Origin: Atrichornis clamosus
Lineage: Eukaryota; Chordata; Aves; Passeriformes; Menuridae
Reading direction: 5' to 3'
NCBI GenBank assembly: GCA_013400975.1
Contig: WBMZ01009045.1
Coordinates: 93,874-157,873 of the forward strand
DNA length: 64,000 nucleotides
Positions within the stretch are counted from its first letter, which is position 1; every line of letters starts with the position of its first letter. The position numbers and the translations under genes were made by a program. Positions 1 through 12,500 of the stretch are shown piece by piece. Below the pieces are notes generated by a model. The model did not search any database, was not told where the DNA came from, and saw only the letters and a program-made list of their open reading frames with translations.

Positions 1-1205
1 TTTTTTACTTTTTATTATAAGCTGTCAAATATAATGCATGCAAATATCCTAAAAATTCCCTAAATAATCTAAAACAGTATATCAGCTGGAAAGTCAGATC
101 TTTTGCATATTTTCAGTTAGTTTCCTAATGTTTTAATTCTAGAATAGCAGAAAGCATGTATTATATTATAAAAATGTCTCATTAAAAATTCTAACACTTG
201 AAAAGACAAGAAAGGTCCCACTTTGTTCACACCAATAAAAGTGGAATTTACGTGGGGGAAAAAAAAAAGTTTACATTCAGAAACACCCAACAGAGAAAGA
301 AACTCAGTCAAGTGCAGAAGGTCAGAGAAGCCAGTTCAGGTAACTGGGTAGAGCACACTCCCCTTCTCCTGGGCTCCTATTGCAGCCCAAGGGTTACCAG
401 ACTTCCTCAGTATCCTGGCACTGCGTTCAGGATGACACCAGGAGCTTTCCTTGCCAAAAGAGGCACAAGGACCTACTGCCATCCACTGTACATGCATTAG
501 GTGCTTACTTATCCACCTACCAGAGAAAACATGCCATAAAATCATGTAACACTATTGTTAGGGAAGGCCGTGCTCCACTTTGAAAGAATATTAGCAACTT
601 CACCACTAACCCACATTGCAAACCCCTTAGGAAAAGAGAGAAAAAAGGAGTGCATCTGAGGAAACTGCTCTAAGGAAATTGCTTTCTCTGAACAGAGAGC
701 ATTTTGTGATAGAAAAATGTTACTTGTGGCCCATGAAACAATCTGTATTTTGCATTATTAATTACTGGGGTTTGGTCAGGTACGTGGCTGAATGGACAAC
801 TGGAAAGGACTTCTGCTTTCCTGACCCTTTCTCCACACCAGAGTCTAGTACAGCCTGAATACTCCTAGGGATTCAGTTACTTCTGCTTTTGATCCTTTGA
901 TGGAACACACGGACCGCAGTAGACAAAGGGGAGTTCGAAGACACTTCTACACACATCCATAGCTAGAACTGGTAAAGATGGCAGGCACAGGAGGGAGAGG
1001 AAAAGCAAAAAAGCTGCCAACAGATGAGGCTGTCTCACTGAAATCCTGGAATACAAGTTGAAATTTCTTCCATCTGTAATTCTTCCAACAAAATAGCTGA
1101 AATGCCAACAAACACACTCCACAGGGCACGGAGGTGGTATCTGCACTGCAGGTGCAAACCCACAGCCACCCTGGGGAACAGCAGGAGTTCGGCTATAGGG
1201 ACAAG

Positions 1206-1264
1206 ACAGAATCACAGAATATCTCGAGCTGGAAGGGACCCATAAGGATCATCAAGTCCAAACA
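1206..1264 (-). mobile_element. CR1 LINE 3'-end fragment
   Basis: The plus strand reads AGAATCACAGAAT followed by GAGCTGGAAGGGACC, CATAAGGATCATC and AAGTCCAA, the reverse complement of the conserved CR1 3' terminus. Read on the minus strand it ends in ATTCTGTG-ATTCTGTC, the short terminal repeat typical of CR1. The element lies in the same orientation as RBMS1 and is strongly 5'-truncated: similarity fades after about 1264. No reverse transcriptase coding sequence is present. Confidence 0.85.
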
Positions 1265-2230
1265 GGTCAGGACAGATTGATTTAATTCACTTCTTCACGT
1301 TTGCAGGAAAAGAAAGAGACTGCCATTGGTTCTCAAAAGGGCTCATTTACAACCCCAGATACTGTTGGGGTAGATGCAAAGGAAGACTGAACTCTTTCCA
1401 GAGTGTATTTGGAATTTTATACTGTGTGGCAGCAGGAGAATTATACCTATTAATGTGCAAACCACCTCCTCTCCTCCTGTGAATAACTTATTTCACCAGG
1501 CAGCTTCTGTCACGTCCACAAGACTACTAAACCTTGAAACCACTATCTGGCTATGTTTTGGGAGATCATAAGCAGCAAGTTACTTCCCTCCCCTTAGAGG
1601 ATGTTGGATTTCCAAGCCAACTTCCAAATAGCAGCCCCAACTAAGACTCTCCATCCATCTTTATGCTATCTTACACAAAAGGCACTGTACAAACAAATGT
1701 TTGTCTTTATACAAGATTTTGGCAGAGGAAACAGTTACAGGTTAACAGTAAAAATTCAGGAAATTAGGAAAGAGACAAACTATTTAATTAATGCCTCTCT
1801 GGCAAGCAGGAGTTCAATCCATTAAGTTCTGTGACTTTATTCCTTACTGAAACCTGTCTCACCATAGCTTAATTCACATGGTTATTACTATTCTCTTTCA
1901 GAAGAGAAAAATACTTTTGATATCTGAGTTTTTAATTCCTCTTCTGGAATTAAGGAGAAAAAAAAAAGTGAAACAGACAAAAATACCTTCCAATGTAACT
2001 CAGCCCAAACCTTGCCTATACACTGTAATCGTTCTAAGTGATTTAAAGGTAGATGTTTCTTCCTCTGCTTAAAATCCATGAAATTGCATAAGCTGCTTTC
2101 ACCCCATAAACCTTAAATCTCTTGAAATTATTTGCACTATTTTATGGGAATGTTCAAAAATACTTGCAAAAGTCAGTGGAAAGTTTCCTACTTTGGGGCA
2201 GCAAGCCACCATTAAATTATAAACTACTTA

Positions 2231-2244
2231 ATATATATATATAT
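2231..2244. repeat. (AT)7 microsatellite
   Basis: Seven uninterrupted AT units in intron 4. Confidence 0.9.
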
Positions 2245-5200
2245 TGTAATACTACATAATTTAGGAAAACTGTTTAATTTGAGAGTCTTCATATCTCATG
2301 CTCAAACCTTCTCCTCAGCTAACAGAACCTTCAGCAGGTCGTGAAAGACACTGAAATTGCTCAATATTTTCAGATTATGGGCAACATCAGGGAAGTAGTG
2401 GGCTACTGTAAATATTCATATTACTGAGGAAACTATCAAGTCTTGTTTTTAGCAATGCAAGTCATCAAGTTTCTATTGGTCTTTTCTTGCCAGACACCCT
2501 TAGCTGTGTCCCCAGAAGTTCTCTAGCAGAACATAACAATACAAAGATGCAGAGCAGAGCTCTTGCAGAGTAACACACTCCTTTTCCCCCAAGAGCTCTT
2601 ACAGCAGTAAAGTAATAAGCTGACAATAAGACACAGTATTTCTTATAAAAGTGATGGGAATGATCAACTGTTAATACTTATTTCTATAGAAAGAGGTGAT
2701 CAGGAGTCCTGCACAATGTAAAATGCTCTCCCATCATCTGAAAGAAATTAACAAAAACCTCCCTGTGCGTGTGGAATCGTTCCTAAATTGCGAGCAAGAA
2801 ACTTGGCAAAATGCTAAGACATCTGTTTTCTGTTGCTCTGGGTAAGGTCAGAGTGAACAGATAGCCATTCAGAAACATGTGACTAGGCACTGCTCACAGC
2901 CTGGAAGATCCTCTGGTTGATAGGGAAGGGATTAAATGCTTGTCTGCCTTCATATAGATACTACTTCAAAATTCACAATTGGCCAGTGTCTCACTGAAAT
3001 ATGTCTGTTTTAGCCACAGTTTTAATACTGTCTGACCACAGACTGTTAACAACACAATTCAAGGGAAAAATCACTACCATAATCTTCACTTGTTCTCCAG
3101 AATTGCATGATTAATACACTAAACATTTAAATTCATTTTTACAGGCACATTTATATTAAGAAGAGGAATTTAACTACAATAGCATTGTGATCAAGTTTGC
3201 AATCAATCACTGCAGTAATAGCCCCTTTTTATGCCTCATCTTGCTTTCCCTTTGCTAGAAGGGCACAAGGGTGCTCCCTGGGAGCTGTGAAGGAGCCCAT
3301 CACAGTTTATAAGACTGTGATGTCATTCATAAGTCATTATTCTGACCCTTGTCAGAATAAGCCACAGCACTGCTTATCAACTGACGTAAGACTTTAGTGG
3401 GTTGAAGCTGTGCACTCAAGGGAAGTGGTTGTTAACTGTCTATTTCACACACTTGCAATTCCTGAAGTGATAGTCGTTTGGCTCCCAGGTAAGCAAAATT
3501 TGGCTTACCTTCAATTTATTTTATGACTTCTAAGAACTTTTTCAATTAGAAGGAGGAAAATGTATTATATTTATTTAAAAGTCTGTTACAGTAGGATTCA
3601 ATACTTTTACTTACAGAAAGTACCACAAACTAGGTAAAAAGAAAACTTCTTTTACAAGACTGTTGCTAAAAGCTGCTGTAGAAATCTGCTTGACTTAGCT
3701 CCAGTTTGCCTGTCATCTGTTCTTTGATCAGAAGCCCAGATGCAGAATAAAAAAATTGCAACATGCCTACCTTCTCCAGTTAGATTAAGTGCACTAGCTG
3801 CCATGGTAACCTAAACTTATTTTCTTGCTTTGCTCTGTAGGAATGAAAACTGATTTAATTCTCCAGAAGGTTGTCACAAGCACTAAAAGCAATACCTTAC
3901 TAAACCTCAAAAAAGTTAGCTGTTTCGCATTTTTGCTAACTCAAAACCAAGTTCTTTATCAGCAAGATAAAGGAAGAACTGCTTTTAATACATTATGCTT
4001 AATAGCTGTGGAAAAGCCTTGATTTCTGCTACAGAGATGAGGACGAGCAGCTAAGCAGCTTTTCCCTCCCCAGGTTCACACTTTATAAAGTGTGACAATT
4101 CATCTTTTCCAAATATGCTTGAAAAAAAAGTCACCTAGAGTTAGTTTAAAATATAAAAACTTAGGAAAGAAAGATAAAGCTACCAACACAAAGAGAATAC
4201 GTCACAGCTCTGCCTTTGCAACCATCAGTAAAACATACGAAGATTACAAATTCAGGTCACCTCTGAGCTCCAGAGGATCAACATGAACTCAGACAATGGG
4301 CTCATACTCATCACAAACTAAAACCCACCCCCATGTAACGTGTTTCAGAGAGTCTGGTCTGCTACTTTGAGGGCCTACAGACCACTCCAGAAAACACAAA
4401 TTGTATCTTAAGAGTGGTGGAAGCCAGTATATGATGGGACAACATACTGTACTTTGTTAGCACATTGTAATTCTGATGAAACAATTTTTAAGATGGCCCT
4501 AATTTTCTGCACAAGCTTAAAATATATGAAAATATTTAGTGATTTGTTAATGTGAGAGCTAATACAAATAAGCAGGACCACACTTCATTGTGTCAGCGGA
4601 AGTGAAGGTTTTAAGGAGGAGGAAATTGTAACATGATGAATCTGAAGTCCTAAGTCCTAAAAATGTCCAACTCGGGGGAAATCTTCAAATGGATAAACAG
4701 CGAGTCTTCCCACAAAAATGCTCATTAGTACATGGAACAGCATTCCTTAGCTCAAATTAACAAGTCTCACTGACCACAGAAAACTTCCATGTCCATGGAC
4801 TACTTTCATGACTTCCATTATAAGTAGTATATGTTTACTAAAGGTAGTTTGTGCTTACACAGGGAAAAAAAAAATCAGGAAAATACAAACTGGAAAATAA
4901 TGAATATCCATTGTTTAAGTTATAAATGTTCTTGACCATCTTACAGCAAATTGTACATACAAAAGAACTAAAAATCTCATGAGGAGAGAGAGAATAGAGG
5001 AGACATGAGAAGACAAGGTCTTCAACAACAAAGTCTGGAGAACCAGGGTCACTGAGTCTATAGCAGCTGTGTTGGGCTTGGATGGCAAAATCATTTTAAA
5101 GAGAGGACACTACACTAAATTTAAACACATTGTTGAAGTTCAATTGTGAGAATGTTGGAGTGTACATTAACCCTTTTTCTGATGCCTAAAGTACATTGTG

Positions 5201-7629
5201 AGCTCTTTGCAAAAAGTGGTAATTCCTTTTGTGGAACAGTTTTAGTAGATTTAAGCCTGTCACTATATCATCTCAGAAATCTGTCAACCTATCATCAGCT
5301 GGACAATATGGTTGCACAAATGTCACTGCCATGCCAGGAAGGGAGTTGTTTAGTACTCAAAGAACTCTGAGCTGCCAGAGCCAGACTGGTGTTCGAGCTG
5401 GCTTGTGCAGCTCTACATCGCTGTCAGTATGATATAGATATTCTTTTGCTGAATTTATCTGGGCTGCAAACACAATGATTCCCTTCCTGGCTGAAGTTTG
5501 CTACACAGAAAGATGAGAACAACTGTGGATTTTATTAACCATTCTTATCTAGTAGCTGGTTTTTACCTTTTATATTTACACACTACTTTACAATCAGAAG
5601 AATAAGAATTAAAGGCAACTTCCCATCTGAAACATAGTTGCTTCAGTAACTACAGGTGAACTCAATACCATTTGATGAGACAGAACTTGGACTTGAATGC
5701 TTTATGCTAACCTCAAGGGTTATGAGAATTTAGGTGTCTCATATCTCCATAGCATTTAGACCTCACCATTTCTAAAACATCCTAATAGTTCCAATTTTTT
5801 AAAATCTCCATTCAAAATGCCAATATATTGTAGATTTTCTGTGTGCACCTATCTTCCTATACACAAAGTCACTTTCTGCCTGCTCTGAATAGTGCAGAAA
5901 CCTAGAGTTATCTCACTTTTACTTGTGTGGTGGTGGTGGGAAGAGAAGAGGGTTCTCAGAAAAATCACTCTGACAGCAACCATAACTTTTCTAACAAAGA
6001 AAATGGTCAGAGCTTTTCAATACTACTACTAGTCTTACCTAAGACTCCACAGCTCTGCAAAGTCACAGCTTTTGAACTCATTATTATTGGTTTAAAATAA
6101 AACCACTCCTCTAGGAGCAAGAACGGTAAACTAACAAAAGAAATTTTGACAAATTAAAATGAATGAAAATAAAAAGACACATAGCAGTTACTAACTAGCT
6201 TAGAAATAACTGCACTCTCGTAAGACATGTATCTGCTCTTCCGTCTGTTGAGCAAGAGATAAGTTGCAGGTTTGTACTGGTAGGTCCTGGAACAAGCTGG
6301 CTACCAGTACAGCTCACATCATCTGATCCTTTTCTTCCACAGCCACCTGTACACCCTGAAAAAGATGGACTTAACACCTGCAATACTCAAGTGGAAGATA
6401 GGAGAGGGGCAATAACCTGTTGACTCCATTTTAAATTTCCATCCACAAACTACTCCCATCCCCTGGCTGTTCAACTGCCATCTCACATGAGCTCTTGGCT
6501 GCATTTTCTGACCAAAAGGAATCGTTGGATGCGCTTCTGTTTCAGCAGTGACCAGAAGATACTGGTGGCCAGCACAAACCAAAACGTTTCCCAGGCTGCT
6601 TTGCCAATTCAGATCTCAGAAAGAGCAGAATAGCTAAGAAACAATCTGTCATGGGCAATGCACTGACACAGGGCTCCATCATCATGGCATCTCCTGAGAG
6701 GTGGCCACTTCTCCACCAACAGTGACCCCCTGGAACTGATTTGGCAGGATTTGGCCTGAAGCCATATCTCAGGTCCTAGGCCCTTCCAGTCTGCTCCTCA
6801 GTAGTGAACCATAGCAAGTGAGATTTTTCTAAAGTCAGATCAACTTGGAAGCACACTGCCAAGTACAGCATGATCTTATTCCATGGATAGGAAAATAATA
6901 CTAATACTACTACTAATGATGATGATGTAATGTCATTATTTATTATCTTTAAAAAGAATACAATTGTAATTTGAAGTTATCTCTACAAATCAAACAACAA
7001 AAATTTTAATATAGAAAAATCTGAACCACTTCCACTAAAGTAGGATTTGTAGATGAGCTTGCTGATGTGAGTAATTTTTAACTCACTGACATAGAGCTAC
7101 AGCAGGACACTGCAGAAAGGGCTGTATGGCAGCCAGAGTCAGAAGGTGGCTTCAGCAATAACATTTTCCACCCCTTCATCTGTTGTGGGTCAGGAGCCAC
7201 CACCACGTCTGGGAGGGTGAGAACACCGAGGAGCCGTGCTGCTCCCTACAGCTTGGGCACAGAGTAATTGCCACACTTTCCCATGGATGAATCCTGCCAA
7301 CAGGCATGGATTTCCTCTTTGAAACTGGAGCAGCTGCAGTGGTCAGTAAGGAAAATCGATTGGCCAGACAGCCAAGAAACTGTCCTCCAAATCCTGCTCT
7401 GTGACACTCAGGCTTAAGCCTGAGCAGTGTCACTGCAAGACCACCACTTCGTGCCACAGGTGGTAGCATGCAAAAGGATAAAATACTAAACACACAAACT
7501 TTTATAGTGTCTTGCATGTGAAGAGTCTGATTTGCTAGTCTTGCCAAAAAAACTGTGATTGGCCATTCCCAGTTTGGAGCATCTATGAGATAGGATTTTT
7601 CAGACAAAATGACAGCAGCACTGCTCAGG

Positions 7630-7643
7630 AAAAAAAAAAAAAA
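7630..7643. repeat. Poly(A) tract, 14 A
   Basis: Homopolymer in intron 4, with no associated element seen. Confidence 0.95.
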
Positions 7644-9432
7644 TCAAATCTCTCAAAATAGACAAAAATCAAAGCACTCAAACTCATAGTCACTAGTGAC
7701 TGTTTGTTGTGCTGCTGTTCATTGGGTTGGTTTTGGGGTTGATCTTTTTAGTAATTCAAACACAAATTCTGTGTTACAAAGCAGAGCAAGTTTCACTGGA
7801 ATGCAAGTTACAGATTTCCCACAGGTCACCAGACTTGACACAGTATCAGAAAAATACCCGAAACTGTAGAGTATTTTGGTGTACATTTTTTGATTAATGC
7901 TAACAAAAAGAAATATTATCAATATTGCAACTGTCAGAGGGAAAATACACAGAAGTATACACTATGAAAAAATTTAAGAAATGATTAATTAGATTACTAT
8001 ATTATTAGAGTTTCTCCATCTACTGAAGAAAACAAATCAGACATCAAAGTTCATTAGCAAAATGAATTGACAAGACTTCACAATCTCTTTTTGCCCTTCC
8101 TACCTAGATATCATTCACAAGATGGCAGATAGAAGCTTTGAAAAATCTGGGGTATATTTTACAGTGATCACCTAAAACCTAAAGATTAATTAAAAGGCCT
8201 TTAATACATAGAACATACATAGAACCTTATAAAATGAAAAAAAAAGGAAGTGTTTTCCAGTAAGCATGCATGTTTGTGTCATGGCTGTAATGAAACATGC
8301 ATTAAGTATGAAACATATGGTTTCCATTTTTTTGCCCTGGAATCCATCCAAAGACATTTATGTTGTTAGCTTAACTGTTCTCTTCAGCTGAGAAGCTGTG
8401 GAAAATACCTCATTTGAAAAAAATCTGTACCTAATGGATAACTATAAAGGATTTTCTAGATTTGAAGTAGACTAATAAAAAAGTCTCTGAGATTACTAGT
8501 TAATTACTAGAATTTATTTTTTAAAATTAGAATTTAATTTTCAAACAAAAAGAAATTGCTTTAAGATGTACTAAAATTATACCAACAGAATACAGTGGTA
8601 ATATTTTCTTTAGTTAATAAATTTGTACAGGAGTTTATGGCTCTCTTTTGGAACCAGGCCGCTCGACCCAACAAGAATGCATGACAATATCATTACTAAT
8701 GTATCATCTCCCTAATTTTATATATTTGAGAAATTTTGGTCAAAAGAGCACTGCTCTGAAGATCACATTTGGCTAATAACCTGATTCAGAGGCAAGGTTC
8801 ATTTAAAATTAGAGAAAAAGAAGATAGATCTCATTCCTTTATTTTTTTAACAATTCTTGGATTTGCCCTGATGCAGAAATAAGTCATCAAAGAGTTGGTT
8901 AAGAATTTAATGCGTTCTGTCAAGAATGCTCAGATTTAAATTTTACTTACATTAACAGAAAATATATTGGAAGGCCTGAAACAAAGTTTAAAGGTTAAAT
9001 TTGGCCATGCTGTGCTTAAAAATTAATCCCCAAATCACAAGGCTGCTAACGTCAGTAACAGGCAGGCAACGTATAAAATCTTTCATACCTTTTTGCTGTA
9101 AACTAATTCATTAAGCCTGTTGTAGTTCTTACAAATTATTGCTAAACTTTCATTTGATGAAGCCAATGGAAAATACTATTATGAGTAAACTGATAAATGC
9201 AACCTGATCAGTTTGAAGACTTTACAATATTATGCTTCTTTATTTCATTAGTTGAGATGATTTGGGATACGGCAGACAAAAGTCTCCATTTTGTTACCTC
9301 AATAATCATGTGGCTTGAGGACTCTGTAAAGGGCCTGCAACTTGAAACTCCACACTGCCCTTGTTCTGCTAAAGCACAGGCTTGTTCACCTTCACAACCC
9401 ATTGCAAGAATTGGCTGGTTATTTTAACTCAC

Positions 9433-9524
9433 CTTTGCCATCTGTGCTTGGACTCCACTGGCCTTTAAAGCAGAAACTGCCTTCTGAGCAGCTGCTGGGC
9501 TGTCAAAGTCAACAAAACCGTAAC
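9433..9524 (-). CDS. RBMS1: RBMS1 coding exon 4 (RNP1 and end of RRM1)
   Basis: This exon has 92 nt. GT completes Gly100, then 30 codons follow: [20 protein letters not shown] and [10 protein letters not shown]. With K99-G100 from the previous exon this makes the RNP1 octamer KGYGFVDF (99-106), whose aromatic residues contact single-stranded nucleic acid in this fold. The acceptor is TTCCATTTCAG and the donor is AAG|GTGAGTT, phase 0. The family sequence continues with QQEQDPTNLYISNLP, the start of RRM2. I could not find that exon anywhere in 1-9432, so it should lie beyond the left edge. Confidence 0.97.
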
Positions 9525-12500
9525 CTGAAATGGAAAACATATTTTGTTAAGAAGAGAGCAACCAGCTTATAATCAAACCCTTCACAGCAAACAACCGTGC
9601 GACTGGCATGGTTATTTAATACAATTTTCTTGTGGATGAACAGGGACAATTGAACTCTTAAGTTCTTCGTGTAGTCCCAAAAAAACCCCCAAACCCTAGA
9701 AAACTGCATGGACCTTGTACTGGTGGGGATCTGCCCTAGTGGAAAAAATCCATTTCCATGCCCATTCATTATCAGGACTTTGGGCAAATTGCTAACAAGC
9801 AGTACAGTGCTTTGCTTTGTGTTATCTGGTATGTAACTTCTAACAGCACTTTATTTCAGAGACCACCAAGTAAAGCGTCATCTGTTAATTTTTCTAAAGT
9901 AAATTCTTATTCCAGTTTGAATAAACAACAAACAAGTCTGTAAGTTACTTTTTGTTTATTGAAAATTGGGAGAGGAATTTAGTAAAAGACACATATCACG
10001 TTTTGGTAATTTAATTATCTCATTGTTTATACATAAAAGACAGTTAAATTTTAAAAGTGAGAGAAAACTCAGCTTCAGTGAAAGCAAATGATTTTTCCTA
10101 TTGTTGAAACAAGAATGTAAAAAATTGTCCTGAGAGCATTTTCTATGCCATATAATGCAATCTTTAAATATGAAAATAAACCCAATGTCAATTGTAACAA
10201 ATTCCATATATTTTCATTAACACCTTTTCTTATTCTGAACAACAATAAATAACTAATGAATTCCAGGATGTCCAAATAGCAATATACCTCAGCCTTAACA
10301 GACACTGATCTTACAGGCTGGGATTTTTAATCCAACCTGGGAATTGAACGCTCAAGGCAGTCAGAGTTTGGAAGCTACTTCCACTAGATGTTATTGCAAA
10401 CCTCATTATGCATTTTTCAATCCTCTTCCTTTCCAGCAGTGAACTGCCCAAGTATAAATGAAATCCCTTTCCACTGGTAAAGTTGGGGTAAAAGAAAATG
10501 AACAAAAAAACCAACAATAACCTCTAGAGGAGTAGAAAATGGAAATATTTATTCAAAGATATTAGTATTCTCTTATATCTATACTGAGAAAAGGTTGTCT
10601 AATGATACAACTGAACTAGCTTTAAAGCTCTTAACTTGGGAAATACAACTCAAGCAGCCTTGTACATCAGTGCGAGCGTATTTATGCTGCCAAGAAGCTG
10701 AAGAAAGCAGCATATTGTTTTGTGTGACACGTGGTGGTGTGGATTGTTAAAACCTGACATGAAACAAAGTGAATTAGTTCGTATCAAGTTTTGTGCTGCC
10801 AAGGCAAGACTAACTCCCCCAAGTAGCTCTCCAGACCCATGGCAGTCTGGGTTATCACCAACACACTGCAGGGTGTAATACAGACAAAGTTACACACTGA
10901 CACCAAGCATGCCATCAAAGCTGGCTTTGCCACCTTCCAGATGATATATAAACTCAATTGCTCGTTGTTCCAGTTAGTTTAAATCCCATGGTGTGCTTTT
11001 TGGCAAAAGCCAGAGATGCTGTCAATCCTTTGGTTAAATTCCAGTTAGATGTCCACATTCTGCCTACTTATGTTCCCACTGCAATTTCAGTGACATGTAG
11101 TGAGCTTCCCTGGAGCCTTACCTTGCTGCATATTGTCACAACAGGCTGTTAGCTACTGCTTTTCATTACATCAGTGAGATTTAAACTCTGTATTGGAGAA
11201 GTCAGCTTAAATCTCTTAAAGAATTAATGTGAGAATTTCTGTATCATTGAAAGGACTACTGAACACTTCAGGAAGTAACAGAATGGACAGACTAAACCAG
11301 TTAAGTGCAATCATAGGCATCAGCTAATTAAAGTACTTGAAAAGGGCATATCCTCTTTCCTAGTCACAATGACACCTGCATATAAGCCAGGAAAAAAATT
11401 TCTAGAAATTTCAGTTTCTGAACTGTCAATGGCTCTTTAATTTGCTTAAGATGTGGAACTGAGAAGCTATGTCCCTGCACTGCTTCCAAGTTCTGCACAA
11501 AAGCTGTGTCTTAATTAATGACGAACTCTCCTCCCTCTGCCTATCAGCTTTCTGCTCATTCATGGGCATTATGCTTATTAACATTGCTAAATCAGCTGAC
11601 TTAATATTTCACTTTGCTTAGAAATTATCCTCATAATTGTAAAAAAAGAAAGTCTGAAATCTGGTATTGCAGTATCTGCTACCACATCTTCTCTCACCAC
11701 ACACACGCAGGGATACGACCTCACTGGAACTGCTGTGAGTGACAGACATCAGTGAACTCATGTATCCAGCTCATCTAAAGGAGTTCTAATTTTTTTTCCA
11801 GCTGCAATTACACTGGTGAAAATGAACCCTCTCTTTGCTCCCAATACATTCAATAGCATATAACAAAACACAATTAGAGTACTGGAACATGTAATTAAGT
11901 GCTGCTTTAAGCTACACTAATCAATAGAGCTTATTTCCACAATGTACAATTTTTTCAGATGCTTAGTACAGTTGAACAGTCATCTGCAAGCCTCCCCAGT
12001 TTCTCCAGGCAAAAGGGGAAAAGCTGCTTTTAACTCCATTTTTGTTTTTAAAATAAGAGGCGAACTGCCAGCCAGCACTGTGCATGGCAGTTTCGCTCCA
12101 GCTTGGCTGCACCACTGACACAGGCTGTCTGCCAGCCCCACTGGAGGCAAATGGATTGAATGCACCAACCAGAGGCAAGAATAAGACTAGTTTAGGAATA
12201 AGAATGGAAAAAAAACCCCCAAAACCTCAAAGGTAAAAAGCACTTAAAATACTACGTTGATGTATTTTATAGAATCAGTTACGACTTCCAGGGGAATGCA
12301 ATATAAAGGAAAATATACATACCTTTGCATTTGTTTGTAGTCTTATCCAAAATAGCCTTCGTGGATACAATTTTCCCATACCTAAAATGTATAATGCGTA
12401 AGGAAAATGAGAAAAGAACATTCTCTTATAACAGATACACAAATCACCTTATGTTATATGCTAATGCCCTTTACTTTACGTAAAATGGAACAATATATAG

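Larger units (their letters stand above)
1..9432 (-). other. RBMS1: RBMS1 intron 4 (partial, at least 9.4 kb)
   Basis: AT-rich intronic sequence runs from the exon 4 donor to the window edge. I looked for the RRM2 exon (QQEQDPTNLYISNLP...) on the minus strand by reading and did not see it. It contains a CR1 remnant at 1206-1264, an (AT)7 run at 2231-2244, a 14-A tract at 7630-7643 and short ATG/ACT triplet runs near 6900. A moderately GC-rich patch at about 7170-7450 is open in the minus frame for 143 codons, but its translation resembles no family I know. Confidence 0.85.

Noticed and set aside
6031..6046. TTAG|GTAAGA juxtaposed splice motif in intron 4 (also TTAG|GTAGGT near 48245)
   Set aside because: Upstream pyrimidine tract is absent. 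The 6031-6046 sequence is simply a perfect 7-bp inverted repeat around CC, which produces the motif by itself.
7176..7607. 143-codon minus-strand frame in intron 4
   Set aside because: No recognisable domain, no splice or start context, and other frames in the same patch are open too.
1..9432. Search for the RRM2 exon (QQEQDPTNLYISNLP) and for the long-isoform first exon (37080-63707)
   Set aside because: Neither sequence was seen on the minus strand, so both are taken to lie outside the window.
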